From: CAYSRJ01 sp964521865
Lineage (GTDB): Bacteria > Spirochaetota > B62-G9 > DRHN01
Direction of reading: 5' to 3'
Assembly (NCBI GenBank): GCA_964521865.1
Contig: CAZFTJ010000014.1
Span: forward strand, 54,156-118,155
Length of the DNA: 64,000 nucleotides
Part shown: positions 45,039 to 54,513 of the stretch, piece by piece
Position numbering within the stretch: the first letter of the stretch is position 1
How the letters are laid out: the number at the start of each line of letters is the position of its first letter
Translations under genes and position numbers: made by a program
Notes under the pieces: generated by a model
What the model was told of the DNA's origin: nothing
Database searches by the model: none
Seen by the model: the letters and a program-made list of their open reading frames with translations, nothing else

Positions 45039-46079
45039 ATGATGGCAGCGGTTTTGCACGCGCCGGGAGACCTGCGGTACGAAAAATGGAACATACCGGA
45101 AATCGGAGACCGGGATGTTCTCCTCAGGATAAGAGCCGCTGGAAACTGCGGCTCGGATCTTCACCGGATAATGGTTGAAGGAACCTATCATTTTCCCTGC
45201 ATTCCGGGGCACGAATTTTCAGGGGAAATCGTTGAGATGGGAAGGGATGTCCGGGAGTATACAGTCGGAGACAGGGTAACTGCAGCGCCCCTTATCCCAT
45301 GCATGAAATGCGAGTGGTGTCTTCACGGCCAGTACAACCTCTGCGAGGATTACGATTATGTCGGTTCGAGGTCGGACGGGGCCTTTGCCGAGTTTATGAA
45401 GATTCCGTCGGCGAACGTGGTAAAGCTTCCCGATAATGTTGATTTTGAAGAAGGCGCCATGACCGATCCGGCAGCGGTCGCCCTCCACGCAATTCGAAGG
45501 ACGGGTGGAATTAGAGCAGGAGAGACTGTAGCAGTGCTGGGAGCAGGACCTATCGGAATGCTCAGCTGTCAGTGGGCGAGGATAATGGGCGCGCAGAAGG
45601 TTATTGCAACAGACGTCCTGAATGAAAAGTTGAGTATCATGGAGGAAATCGGTGTCGATGCAGTCATTAATGCCAGGGAAGCCGGCGTGGTTGAGAGGAT
45701 CATGGAAGAGACAGAAGGCACTGGAGCGGACCTGCTCATAGAAACGGCGGGCTCTGTTGAAACCCACTGCCAGGCACTGCTCGCAGCCAGAAAACGGGGG
45801 AGAATTGTGCACATCGGCAGGGCGTACACCGATGTTCTGCTGCCTGATGAAATATTCACTAAAATATTCCGACGGGAGCTGAACGTCTACGGCGCAGTCA
45901 ACTCGAATTTCTCGCTCCATGACAACGAATGGAAAACGGTGCTCCGATACGTCTCCTCGGGTAAACTCAGAATGAAGCCGCTGATTTCTCACCGGCTGCC
46001 TCTGGCGGACATTTTCAGTACATTCGGGAAGATGTACGCCGGAAAGATGGTGTATAATAAGATTATCTTCTCTCCATGA
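45039..46079 (+). CDS. Zinc-dependent alcohol/polyol dehydrogenase (first copy)
   Basis: 346 residues from the ATG at 45039, preceded by GGAGG. The frame stays open to an ATG at 44895 that overlaps the stop of the RuBisCO-like gene, but the extra 48 residues are Gly/Pro/Ser/Arg-rich and unlike the family. GroES domain with CGSDLHRIM and GHEFSGEIV, structural-zinc cysteines CMKCEWCLHGQYNLC, and a Rossmann loop VAVLGAGPIGML. It belongs to the threonine/sorbitol dehydrogenase group. Probably an NAD-dependent oxidation of a polyol or hydroxy acid in this cluster. Confidence 0.9.
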   Translation: MMAAVLHAPGDLRYEKWNIPEIGDRDVLLRIRAAGNCGSDLHRIMVEGTYHFPCIPGHEFSGEIVEMGRDVREYTVGDRVTAAPLIPCMKCEWCLHGQYNLCEDYDYVGSRSDGAFAEFMKIPSANVVKLPDNVDFEEGAMTDPAAVALHAIRRTGGIRAGETVAVLGAGPIGMLSCQWARIMGAQKVIATDVLNEKLSIMEEIGVDAVINAREAGVVERIMEETEGTGADLLIETAGSVETHCQALLAARKRGRIVHIGRAYTDVLLPDEIFTKIFRRELNVYGAVNSNFSLHDNEWKTVLRYVSSGKLRMKPLISHRLPLADIFSTFGKMYAGKMVYNKIIFSP

Positions 46080-46132
46080 GTGAGCGGTTCTTCATCGGCG
46101 CCCCGAAGGAGAGATCACCTGGGAGGTATAGA

Positions 46133-47194
46133 ATGCAGGCCGCGGTTTTGATGGATGTACAAAAGGTTGAGGTGAAGGATGTCCCCGAACCACGGATGCC
46201 CAAAGGCGGCCTTCTCATTGAGGTTGCTGCATGTGCAATTTGCGGGACAGATGTAAAGATGTACAGGTACGGCTATGCTGCGGCCAGGCTGCCGCTCATT
46301 CCAGGGCATGAGCTGTCAGGAACAATCGTTCAATCCGATGCGGATGAGGCAGGGTATAAGACCGGAAACAGGGTGACGATCAATCCCAACATACCGTGCG
46401 GTGTATGCTACTACTGCAGGCGCGGTCTTCAAACGGCATGTGATGATTTATATATAACCGGGGTGCACGGAAACGGCGGTTTTGCCCGTTTTGTGACGGT
46501 TCCGGCGCAGGCTGTGGAGCAGGGCTGTGTTTTCCATATCCCGGAAAACGTTACCTTTGAAGAGGCTGCACTCATCGATCCGGCTTCATGCGCGGTGAAT
46601 GCGGCCCAACTTTCCGGTGTAAAGCCGGGAGACACGGTTGCTGTCATCGGTGCGGGACCGGCCGGCTGCCTTAATGTTGAGGTGTGCAGGGCAGTGGGGG
46701 CGTCGAAAATTGTTCTCGTTCAGCGTTCCCCTCAAAGGCTGGAAAAGGCCGTGTTTACCGGGGCCGACGTGTATGTAAGCTCAACGCTGGAAGATCCGGT
46801 CGAAAGGATCCTCAATGAAACAAAGGGAAGGGGCGCCGATGCGGTGATTGTCGCCTGCGCCTCGGGAGAAGCCCAGAAGCAGGCGATACAAATAGTGGCC
46901 AAGAGGGGGAACGTAAACTTCTTCGGAGGTTTGCCAAAGTCGGACACGGAAGGTACGGCAAGCCCATTCATACAGTTCGATTCAAATCTCGTTCATTACA
47001 AGGAGTCCAGCATAACCGGTACACACGGCGGATCAAACAGTCACTGTGAGATTGCCCTTGATATGATCTCTTCCGGAAGAATAAGAGCAAAGGAGTATAT
47101 CAGCTTCCGATTCGGCCTTTCTCATTTTCAGGAAGCCCTGAGAACAGCCGAGGAGAAAAAAGGCCTCAAGGTGTTTGTCAATCCTGATTCCTAA
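46133..47194 (+). CDS. Zinc-dependent alcohol/polyol dehydrogenase (second copy)
   Basis: 353 residues from the ATG at 46133, with GGGAGG six bases upstream; an ATG at 46076 overlaps the previous stop and adds 19 residues that do not match. CGTDVKMYRY, GHELSGTIV, zinc ligands CGVCYYCRRGLQTAC and VAVIGAGPAGCL define the family. It is a diverged tandem partner of the preceding gene. Two such dehydrogenases suggest sequential oxidations or two substrates. Confidence 0.9.
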   Translation: MQAAVLMDVQKVEVKDVPEPRMPKGGLLIEVAACAICGTDVKMYRYGYAAARLPLIPGHELSGTIVQSDADEAGYKTGNRVTINPNIPCGVCYYCRRGLQTACDDLYITGVHGNGGFARFVTVPAQAVEQGCVFHIPENVTFEEAALIDPASCAVNAAQLSGVKPGDTVAVIGAGPAGCLNVEVCRAVGASKIVLVQRSPQRLEKAVFTGADVYVSSTLEDPVERILNETKGRGADAVIVACASGEAQKQAIQIVAKRGNVNFFGGLPKSDTEGTASPFIQFDSNLVHYKESSITGTHGGSNSHCEIALDMISSGRIRAKEYISFRFGLSHFQEALRTAEEKKGLKVFVNPDS

Positions 47195-47274
47195 TAGTAT
47201 CATTATACTCTAATCACAGCAGCTTCCCAGGGGCTGGACCGATGTGCAGTCTAAAGGAGTGAGAGAACAGCCGT

Positions 47275-47928
47275 ATGAGAGTGCTACTGGTTCGACACGG
47301 GCAGACCGACTGGAACGAGGAAGGAGTGTTCAGGGGGAGGGTCGACATAGGGCTGAACAGCAGAGGCAGACAGCAGGCGGACATCATCGGGCAAAGGTTG
47401 CGAAAAGTGCGCCTCGATGCAGTATACTCAAGTCCCCTTTCACGCGCTGTTGAAACTGCAGAACGCATCGTATCATTCCACGGCAAAAAAGTACAGCTCT
47501 GTGATGAGCTCGTCGATATCGATTTTGGCAGGTGGCAGGGGTTGAAACAGACGGATGTTCGAACACGATACCCTGAAGTGTACCGGGTTTGGGAAACCGC
47601 TCCGCAAAAGGTTAGAATACCGGAGGCTGAAACGCTTGACGACGTTCAGGCGCGTCTTCTAACCGGACTGAAAAAAATCGCTCATATCCATCCCGACGGT
47701 ACCGTTGTCCTCGTGTCTCACGGATTGACGAATAAGGTACTCGTCTGTGCAATACTCGGCCTGGATAATTCGCATTTCTGGAAGGTAAAGCAGGATAACG
47801 GTGCAGTCAATATATTCAAATACACCGAACACAGCTCGAAGCTGTTTTTGATGAATGACACCTCTCATCTTCGTACAATTGATGAGGTGGTGGAAAGCAT
47901 GAAGTATATAGAAAACCCTCTCTGGTGA
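47275..47928 (+). CDS. Histidine phosphatase (phosphoglycerate-mutase-like)
   Basis: 217 residues. LLVRHGQTDWNEEG holds the catalytic Arg7-His8-Gly9, with YSSPLSRAVETAE and the second His in LVSHG completing the RHG active site. The size and spacing fit a broad phosphatase such as CobC/GpmB rather than a glycolytic mutase. It would dephosphorylate a sugar phosphate made in the cluster. Confidence 0.88.
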   Translation: MRVLLVRHGQTDWNEEGVFRGRVDIGLNSRGRQQADIIGQRLRKVRLDAVYSSPLSRAVETAERIVSFHGKKVQLCDELVDIDFGRWQGLKQTDVRTRYPEVYRVWETAPQKVRIPEAETLDDVQARLLTGLKKIAHIHPDGTVVLVSHGLTNKVLVCAILGLDNSHFWKVKQDNGAVNIFKYTEHSSKLFLMNDTSHLRTIDEVVESMKYIENPLW

Positions 47929-48171
47929 AGACCGGCGGTTTGTACGTCTTTATTCATTGGAATTATTCGGAATTCCGGTTTTTATACCGGTATTTGTGAA
48001 AAATAATAGATTTTTTTTATTCCAGGTGCAGTGCGTATTGCGTAAAGCAGGGTGAAAACCAATAAACAGTTGGTTTGATCCTTATGAGCATAGATAGTTT
48101 GCGTGCTTTTTTTACATGGTCGTCGATGCTCACGAGAACAGAAATCGTTGATAAAGCGGAGGATGAAATAT

Positions 48172-49098
48172 ATGGCAGAGATACAGCTTGGTATAAACAA
48201 CTGCTTTGCGATAGGCCGGTTTCCAGAGCCGGAGGAGTGGCTTCGTGTTGTAAAAGATGAGCTGGGACTCGGGCATGTTCAGTTTTCCTACGATCTCCTT
48301 GATCCCGTCATTATTGAGGATGAGATTTTTAAGAGCACGTGCAGGTATATTAAAATGCTCGCGGATGAGATGAACGTTTCTATAGATACCGGGATCACCG
48401 GCGAAGTTGTTCACAAGTTTAACTTTCTCATGGATCCCGATCCTGCGCTTCGACGGTGCTATGTTCGCTGGTATGAGAAGATGATACGGGCCGGCAGTCT
48501 GCTGGGCGTTGAGGGTTCTGGTGTGTATATGGGGACTCTGAGCCGAAAAGATCAGGAGAATCCCGGAAGACGTGAGTTTATCACCAATGTTCTGATTGAG
48601 GAGATTGTCCATCTTACCTCGGTATCTGAAGAAGTCGGGCAGAAGTACTTACTCTGGGAACCGATGTCGATTCCACGTGAATTTCCCTGCACAATTGACG
48701 TCACCAAAGAGATGCTGGAGCGTGCGAACCGCAGCTCACGCGTGCCGGTGAGGCTGTGTCTCGATGTCGGCCATGGATACATACGCTCGGGTGACCCGCG
48801 TGACAGCGACTGCTATGCATGGCTTCGCGAGCTCGCCCATCTCTCTCCAACAATCCATATGCAGCAGACGGACGGCAAGGGAAGCCGCCACTGGCCCTTT
48901 ACCGAGGAGTACAACAAAATCGGTGTGATAGTACCTGAGAAGGTCTTCGAATCCATTGAGAAAGCGGGCTCCAAAAAGGCAATCATTGTGTTCGAGTTCT
49001 TCTACTCTGCTCATGCAATACCGGATGAGAGCGCGCTCGACAACCTGAAGGCGAGCGTTGAGTACTGGCAGAAAGCGCTGCAGAGGGTGTACGGGTAA
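48172..49098 (+). CDS. Xylose-isomerase-like TIM-barrel protein
   Basis: 308 residues from the ATG at 48172 (GCGGAGGA upstream). The pattern LLWEPMSIP, LCLDVGHGY, IHMQQTDG and IIVFEFFYS places metal-binding Glu, Asp, His and a final Glu as in the AP-endonuclease-2/sugar phosphate isomerase-epimerase family. Members isomerise, epimerise or decarboxylate sugars and sugar acids. Its place after the RuBisCO-like protein and two dehydrogenases suggests it belongs to the same pathway. Confidence 0.85.
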   Translation: MAEIQLGINNCFAIGRFPEPEEWLRVVKDELGLGHVQFSYDLLDPVIIEDEIFKSTCRYIKMLADEMNVSIDTGITGEVVHKFNFLMDPDPALRRCYVRWYEKMIRAGSLLGVEGSGVYMGTLSRKDQENPGRREFITNVLIEEIVHLTSVSEEVGQKYLLWEPMSIPREFPCTIDVTKEMLERANRSSRVPVRLCLDVGHGYIRSGDPRDSDCYAWLRELAHLSPTIHMQQTDGKGSRHWPFTEEYNKIGVIVPEKVFESIEKAGSKKAIIVFEFFYSAHAIPDESALDNLKASVEYWQKALQRVYG

Positions 49099-49247
49099 GC
49101 TGAGGTAAGAGTGTTCGCTGCACCATACTTTACACGCTTCATTTTCACATTTACAATAATGCACATGAAAGGCATATGCGGCTTGAATATAAAACGGTTA
49201 TCCGGATACAAAGCGTCCGGATGACATAATAAAGGGAACGTATTCTT

Positions 49248-50435
49248 ATGATAAGAGAATATCGCCGGGTTATGCTGCTTTTATCCTACCTCTGTATGCT
49301 CGGTTTTGCCTTTACACTACAATCCATACCGCCCGTTCTTCCCCTGATCATTAAGGGATTGAAATTGTCTCACACACAGGCTGGATTTCTTATGGGTGTT
49401 TATGCGCTTCCTGCAATATTTCTATCGATTCCGGCCGGAATGCTGTCCGACCGTCTGGGACCTTTTAAAATAGGCATTACATCTTTGTTCCTCATTATTG
49501 CAGGTAATGCAGTTTTCGCCATGAGTAATACATTCCTGGTCGCCGGTATCGGGAGAGCGGTTGCAGGTCTCGGAGCTGCAATTATTGTAATTATAGCTGC
49601 TCAAATGCTCTCACAATGGTACGGGGCTCATGGAATAGGAACGGCAATGGGCATTTTTAATACTGCGATGCCCGTTGGAACGATCATTTGTTTTACTGCA
49701 TTCGGCAAGCTGGGTGAAATTCTTGGCTGGCGATTTCCGTTTTTTATTACGATTGCTGTAAATGCGGCAGCGCTCGCGGCTTTTATTTTTCTCTATAAAT
49801 CCGCTCCCAAGCTGCCTGAAAAAGCATCAACAGAAGACATAAAAAAAACAGGCGGCTTTTTTTCCGGGGTTTTGCAGCTCGACATAACAATGTGGCTGGT
49901 GGGCCTCTGCTGGATGTGGTTTAATATTGCAGTTATATCGTTTTCAACCTTTGCTCCGGACTTTTTTGTAACAAAGGGCTACGGCCTGGGTATTGCAGGA
50001 TTTCTTGTCAGCCTTCTCATGTGGGGGTCTCTTGGAATAAGCCCGTTAATCGGGAGACTGATCGATAGGTTTGATAAAAGTGAATTCTTGATAGGGGCGG
50101 GCGGGTTGCTGATTTCAATAGCAATTCTACTCGTTGCAGGAGTAGATCACGTCCTCTTCCCTATGATTCTCATGGCAACGGCGGTTGCGCTTGTTCCCGC
50201 TCCGGTTTTTTCCTTTCCGTCCAGAATACTGAATCAAAGGAGTTTGGGATTGGGTTTTGGCGTGCTCAACATGGTTGCCAGTCTCGGCATGTTTCTTGGC
50301 CCGTCTGCCGCAGGTATGGTAAGAGACTCCACCGGTTCCTATATAAAAAGTTTTATATTCCTGGCTGTACTCGCACTGCTCGTTACGATTACGGCATGGA
50401 TTTTAAGAATCATGATCAAACGGGGATCATCATAG
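49248..50435 (+). CDS. Major facilitator superfamily transporter
   Basis: 395 residues with twelve predicted helices. The first-loop motif PAGMLSDRLGP (about residues 63-73) is a conserved MFS signature, and a central linker follows helix 6 near residue 190. Closest in style to the anion/organic-acid group. It is the last transport gene of the RuBisCO-like-protein cluster and is followed 12 bases later by a LysR regulator, so it likely imports the substrate of the pathway. Confidence 0.9.
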   Translation: MIREYRRVMLLLSYLCMLGFAFTLQSIPPVLPLIIKGLKLSHTQAGFLMGVYALPAIFLSIPAGMLSDRLGPFKIGITSLFLIIAGNAVFAMSNTFLVAGIGRAVAGLGAAIIVIIAAQMLSQWYGAHGIGTAMGIFNTAMPVGTIICFTAFGKLGEILGWRFPFFITIAVNAAALAAFIFLYKSAPKLPEKASTEDIKKTGGFFSGVLQLDITMWLVGLCWMWFNIAVISFSTFAPDFFVTKGYGLGIAGFLVSLLMWGSLGISPLIGRLIDRFDKSEFLIGAGGLLISIAILLVAGVDHVLFPMILMATAVALVPAPVFSFPSRILNQRSLGLGFGVLNMVASLGMFLGPSAAGMVRDSTGSYIKSFIFLAVLALLVTITAWILRIMIKRGSS

Positions 50436-50447
50436 GACGGGAAACAA

Positions 50448-51323
50448 ATGAATACGAAACAGCTCAAATTATTTTTACTGGTGGCAGATTTGAAGAGTTT
50501 TTCGAAGGCCGCAGAACTCGAGGCGCTCACCCAGCCGGCGGTTACCCAGCAGATATCGAGGCTGGAGCGGGAAGTGGGCACACTGCTGTTCAGGAGAAAA
50601 CGAAAGCGCATCGAACTTACGTTAAAGGGGAAGCTTTTCCAAAAATTCGCCCAGAATGTGCTCAAGATGGTGGACAATATAGAGAAAGAGTTAAAGGTGA
50701 CGGATGCCGACGATGCGGGTATTTTACGGATCGGATCGAGTCACATTCCTATCGCGAATATGCTTCATCAGAAGATAGCGGAGTTCATGATCAAGTATCC
50801 AAACTCATACATCATTTACGAGCTGAACGACACGGAGAATATAATCGACATGGTTGAAAACGGCATAATCGACATTGGATTTGTGGGAGCAAAATTGGAC
50901 GATAGACTGGAGTATAGGAGCTTTCTCGGCGATGAGCTTTTGCTTGTAGTACAGAAGGAGGTCGATGTGCCTGCAACCCTGACCCTGGCAGGGTTGAAAA
51001 AGATACCCCTTGTTCTCAACCAGAAAGAGGCAGGAGTTCGTAAGTTTTTGGAGAACCGGCTGAAAAACTACAATATTTCTTTTTCGGATTTAAACATCAT
51101 TGCAGAGATAGGGCTTCCGGAGGCGTCTTTGAATGTTGTAAGGACCGGGATCGGCGGTGCCTTTATTCCATCCACCATGCTTGCTAATATTAATGACAAG
51201 GACGATTTGAAGGTTATACGGATAAAGAATTTCGATGCATCACGAAACTATTATGTGGTATCGAAGAAGGATGGCTCCCTCACGGAAGCTGCCGAGAATT
51301 TTCTCGATTTTTTTATTTCATGA
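50448..51323 (+). CDS. LysR-family transcriptional regulator
   Basis: 291 residues. The N-terminal winged helix reads MNTKQLKLFLLVADLKSFSKAAE with the recognition helix TQPAVTQQISRLERE. A type-2 binding-protein-like effector domain follows. It is encoded at the end of the catabolic cluster in the same direction, an uncommon arrangement for LysR proteins, which usually lie divergent. It probably senses a pathway intermediate. It is convergent with the GntR gene (33 bases apart). Confidence 0.93.
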   Translation: MNTKQLKLFLLVADLKSFSKAAELEALTQPAVTQQISRLEREVGTLLFRRKRKRIELTLKGKLFQKFAQNVLKMVDNIEKELKVTDADDAGILRIGSSHIPIANMLHQKIAEFMIKYPNSYIIYELNDTENIIDMVENGIIDIGFVGAKLDDRLEYRSFLGDELLLVVQKEVDVPATLTLAGLKKIPLVLNQKEAGVRKFLENRLKNYNISFSDLNIIAEIGLPEASLNVVRTGIGGAFIPSTMLANINDKDDLKVIRIKNFDASRNYYVVSKKDGSLTEAAENFLDFFIS

Positions 51324-51356
51324 GCCGAATATAATATATCGATATTTACAAAACCG

Positions 51357-52139
51357 TCAAATTTGCAGATCCATCGTTCCATGTTCAGCGTTAAATTTCA
51401 CCATGTATTTGCAATTCTCGCTGCTGACCAGTATTTTTCGATATTCAAAGGGAACATTTTCGGTTGTATAGGTTATTCGATTTATAATAAGGGTGATTGT
51501 ATTCATCGGCACTTTAAGTTTTAATGCTTCAAACTCATCGACCCGGGTAGGTTCGAAGGTTTCTTCAAGCCCCGTTATTTTCAAATGATACATTTCACTC
51601 ATGATGTCATAGAGTGGAACCGTTTCCAACTTATTTTTTTCAATTTTGTCTAAATCCGGAAAAAACCTCTCTGTTAAATAGGTTGTTTCCAGCGTCATGG
51701 GTATACTTTCATATATTTTCACGCCGATTATTTTATATACTTTTTCACCTGTTTTCAGTTTCAGTATATTTGTAATACTGGGGTTCGGTTCAATTATCTC
51801 ATTTTGCAGGATTTTTGAAAAAGGCTTTATCCCCTTTCCGGTGATATCCTGGTCGGTACTGTGAAATATGTTTAACCGTTCGGTCGTTTTTGGTTCAGAA
51901 ACAAAAGTTCCCTTCCCCTGTTTTCTATTCAAAAAACCATGCTGTACCAATTGAGATAGCGCCTGTCTGACCGTGCCGCGGCTTACACTATACTTTTTAC
52001 ACAGCTCTGATTCAGAAGGAATAATAGAATGGGGCCCCCATACCCCGCTGTCGATATTGTTTTTTATTTCCTCGGCAAGCTGGTGGTAAAGAGGAATGAT
52101 GGAATTTTCGTCTAATAACATATCTGTAGAATTATCCAT
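51357..52139 (-). CDS. GntR/HutC-family transcriptional regulator
   Basis: 260 residues. The N-terminal winged helix (IPLYHQLAEEIKNNI, then SVSRGTVRQALSQLVQ) and a C-terminal UTRA effector domain from about residue 105 define the HutC subfamily. It is transcribed away from the sulfatase/ATP sulfurylase cluster and is its likely regulator, perhaps responding to a sulfated or amino-sugar ligand. Candidate operators lie in the 850-base divergent region. Confidence 0.93.
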   Translation of the reverse strand: MDNSTDMLLDENSIIPLYHQLAEEIKNNIDSGVWGPHSIIPSESELCKKYSVSRGTVRQALSQLVQHGFLNRKQGKGTFVSEPKTTERLNIFHSTDQDITGKGIKPFSKILQNEIIEPNPSITNILKLKTGEKVYKIIGVKIYESIPMTLETTYLTERFFPDLDKIEKNKLETVPLYDIMSEMYHLKITGLEETFEPTRVDEFEALKLKVPMNTITLIINRITYTTENVPFEYRKILVSSENCKYMVKFNAEHGTMDLQI

Positions 52140-52991
52140 TTATTTTTATTATCCCATATTTTTATTAACCGATTGTTTCATCGCTTTCATACTATTAATT
52201 ATACTCTTTCGTTATGTATATGCAACTTTTATCCAGGGTAAGACTATGAAACTTGATTAAAAATCTTAACATCTATACTAGGTATTTTATATAAATAATA
52301 TAGTATCTCAAAGAAAAATGCAACAATCTTCAAAATTATTTTTTATTGGTATCCCCGTTTTGAAGAGCAGCACATCATGAACGGTACAGTGGTTATGTGA
52401 AAAAACATTTTTTACACCGGCAATGATCGAGCTTCAAAAAGAACAGCACCTGTAATCACTCTACATCCATACTGCGGTGTTTAAACTTTCCCGGTTTTGA
52501 GACTATATTTAAAAAGACATAATTATTCAAAATAATGCTTGACTTCATCGTCAGGATATGTTTAATTGATTTATTATCAACTTGTATAGACATATTAAAT
52601 TATATATATCTATATTTTGATTCTGCCTTAACATATGTGCTCAAAATGCGGGGGATGCTGCCGGGCTACGTGTGCTAATATAATCAATAAGATACTCAAA
52701 ATCAAGGGTATGCCGTCCGGGAGACCAGGCAAGAGCACCGGAAGGCAACCTAAGAAACCGTACTTACTATCTATGCTAAAAAGCCGGGTACGCCGCCAGG
52801 TCGGCCGGGCATCAACTCGTAGCTTTTTTGAAGCTGCTTACAAAATGATACAAGAGAATTCGTTGAAGTGGTGTAAACGTTGATTGGTATTCCTCTGTTT
52901 CATCAGCCGACAAGGTTACTCCGGGAAAATTAGAAGAAGCTCGTCTATATTATTTTTGGTCTTTAAAAAATAAAACTCGAAGGAGAAAAAA
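52140..52991. other. Long AT-rich divergent control region of the sulfur cluster
   Basis: About 850 bases without a secure gene. ATACTAGGTAT (52275-52285) is a perfect palindrome around TAG, and TAGTAT (52301-52306) makes a further inverted pair with ATACTA, a possible GntR operator. TTGTAT (52582-52587), a 17-base gap and TATATA (52605-52610) could be the sulfur-cluster promoter, although such matches are easy in AT-rich DNA. That would leave a leader of about 375 bases. It includes an 82-codon frame at 52635-52883 that starts with a Cys-rich MCSKCGGCC and then turns basic. I see no ribosome-binding site for it. Confidence 0.4.
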
Positions 52992-54341
52992 ATGGCAAAG
53001 CAAGGTGAAGTAAGATGTATTTATTTGATGCAATTGGACGAAGTGAGATACGACCACATATCCGTATATGGATATCACAGAAAACAGAAGAATATCGAAA
53101 GTATCGCAAAAGACGGAACCGCTTTTAAACAACTCATAGCGGGGAGCTCTTATACTGGAGCTGCAACGCCGGTTATTCATTCCGGAATGATCGGTCCTCA
53201 TACAGGCGTTCGTGACCCATTCCATGTCATGACTGTCCCCAGGCTTCAGGAATATTTGAAAAAAGCAGGCTTCGTTACACAGGGTTGTATGAGCCAGAGT
53301 GTTGCGGGGTCCGGGATAGGCATGAATGTCGGCTTCGATACTTTTATTGAGCCAACCGATCCGAATGCACCCGATACATGGGGTGACGGCGTTGAACATT
53401 GGAGAGAGCTGGGAGTCAACGTAGATGACCGTTTTCGGGCAAAGCCTGTCGGGAAACGGTATGTTGACGATAATCTTGAATTTATCAAAAAAAACAAAGA
53501 TAAAAAATTCTACCTGTACAACCAATTTTATGAAACTCACACCGGTTCAGAGCATTATCTTGTAGAGTCAGGAAGGATAAAAGAAGGGGTAATGCCTGAA
53601 AATGCCTACTATGATGCAAAGATTAAGCTTGCGGATGAAGAAGTAATCGGGAGTGTTATTGAAGCATTAAAGACATACGGTTTATACGATAATACGTTGA
53701 TCATTGTCACATCAGATCATGGAACAACCTTGAGACAGGAATGCTGGCCTCTCGGCGATTATATTTATGATCCTGTCGACGTCGGTGATTTAGCCAATAC
53801 ACATTCCAGCTTGTACGATGTAGATCTCAGGGTACCGTTTATCATAAAAGCACCGAATCTTCCATCGAATGCAATCGGCAAGGTACTCGACGGTCAGGTG
53901 AGGTCGATAGATATTACGCCGACGGTTCTCGACCTGGTCGGGTTTCCGAAAGAAGATATAAATCCCGCTATGGATGGAGTGAGCCTGGTTGAAAGTATGA
54001 AAAATGAAAGAGGCCACGGAAAAAGAGCCTACGCAGAAACCGTATGGGCCCAATACGGAATGGGTGCACGGCAGTGCCTCAGAGAGGAAAACTGGAAATA
54101 TATTCGATATCACTCTTCAATGTTCGAGGAATTTTTCGATCTCCAGAAAGACCCCAGAGAGCAGATAAATCTAATGGAGAGATTGATATACCATGCACCA
54201 AAATGGCTGAGGCAGCTTCGCGAAGAGCTTAACGATAATCTACGGGCTGAGCCTCGAGGCATTATCCGTGCCGAGATGCCTGAAAATGAGAAAAAAGCAA
54301 TTGAGGAACGTCTGCGGAGATTGGGTTATGTAACTGAATGA
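52992..54341 (+). CDS. Sulfatase-fold hydrolase with a Thr nucleophile position
   Basis: 449 residues with AAGGAG upstream. The alkaline-phosphatase-superfamily fold shows as metal Asp in LMQLDEVRYDH, VTSDHG near residue 240 and the sulfatase-type tail EEFFDLQKDPREQINL. At the place of the C/S-x-P-S-R formylglycine motif the protein reads YTGAATPVIHSG, so Thr sits where Cys or Ser is needed. It cannot be a classical formylglycine sulfatase. Thr is the nucleophile in phosphodiesterases and phosphotransferases of this superfamily. It is first in the sulfur cluster. No signal peptide, so cytosolic. Confidence 0.85.
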   Translation: MAKQGEVRCIYLMQLDEVRYDHISVYGYHRKQKNIESIAKDGTAFKQLIAGSSYTGAATPVIHSGMIGPHTGVRDPFHVMTVPRLQEYLKKAGFVTQGCMSQSVAGSGIGMNVGFDTFIEPTDPNAPDTWGDGVEHWRELGVNVDDRFRAKPVGKRYVDDNLEFIKKNKDKKFYLYNQFYETHTGSEHYLVESGRIKEGVMPENAYYDAKIKLADEEVIGSVIEALKTYGLYDNTLIIVTSDHGTTLRQECWPLGDYIYDPVDVGDLANTHSSLYDVDLRVPFIIKAPNLPSNAIGKVLDGQVRSIDITPTVLDLVGFPKEDINPAMDGVSLVESMKNERGHGKRAYAETVWAQYGMGARQCLREENWKYIRYHSSMFEEFFDLQKDPREQINLMERLIYHAPKWLRQLREELNDNLRAEPRGIIRAEMPENEKKAIEERLRRLGYVTE

Positions 54342-54388
54342 CTTCTGTGCTTTTTTTCACAGGGGCGTAGGCTCCGGCAGCTGATGAA

Positions 54389-54426
54389 AGAGTTGTTCCC
54401 TTCTTATTAAAAAAGGGAACAACTCT
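54389..54426. terminator. 14-bp perfect hairpin between sulfatase-fold and ATP sulfurylase genes
   Basis: AGAGTTGTTCCCTT (54389-54402) pairs with AAGGGAACAACTCT (54413-54426) over a ten-base loop. It starts 48 bases after the stop. There is no U run after it, so it is more likely an mRNA-stabilising or attenuating hairpin than a full stop. Confidence 0.6.
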
Positions 54427-54513
54427 GTATCACAAGGCCGGGAACTTATAAATTTATGGCAGGAAACGGGCATCATTAAATGGTCACAACACATATCTGA
54501 GAAGGGGTAAAGG

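Noticed and set aside
52635..52883. 82-codon plus-strand frame with a Cys-rich start and basic GRPG-type segment
   Set aside because: No ribosome-binding site, an odd composition, and no recognisable domain. The segment GGTCGGCCGGGCATCAACTC near 52799 resembles one at 11312-11331, but the shared GC-rich stretch is short enough to be chance.
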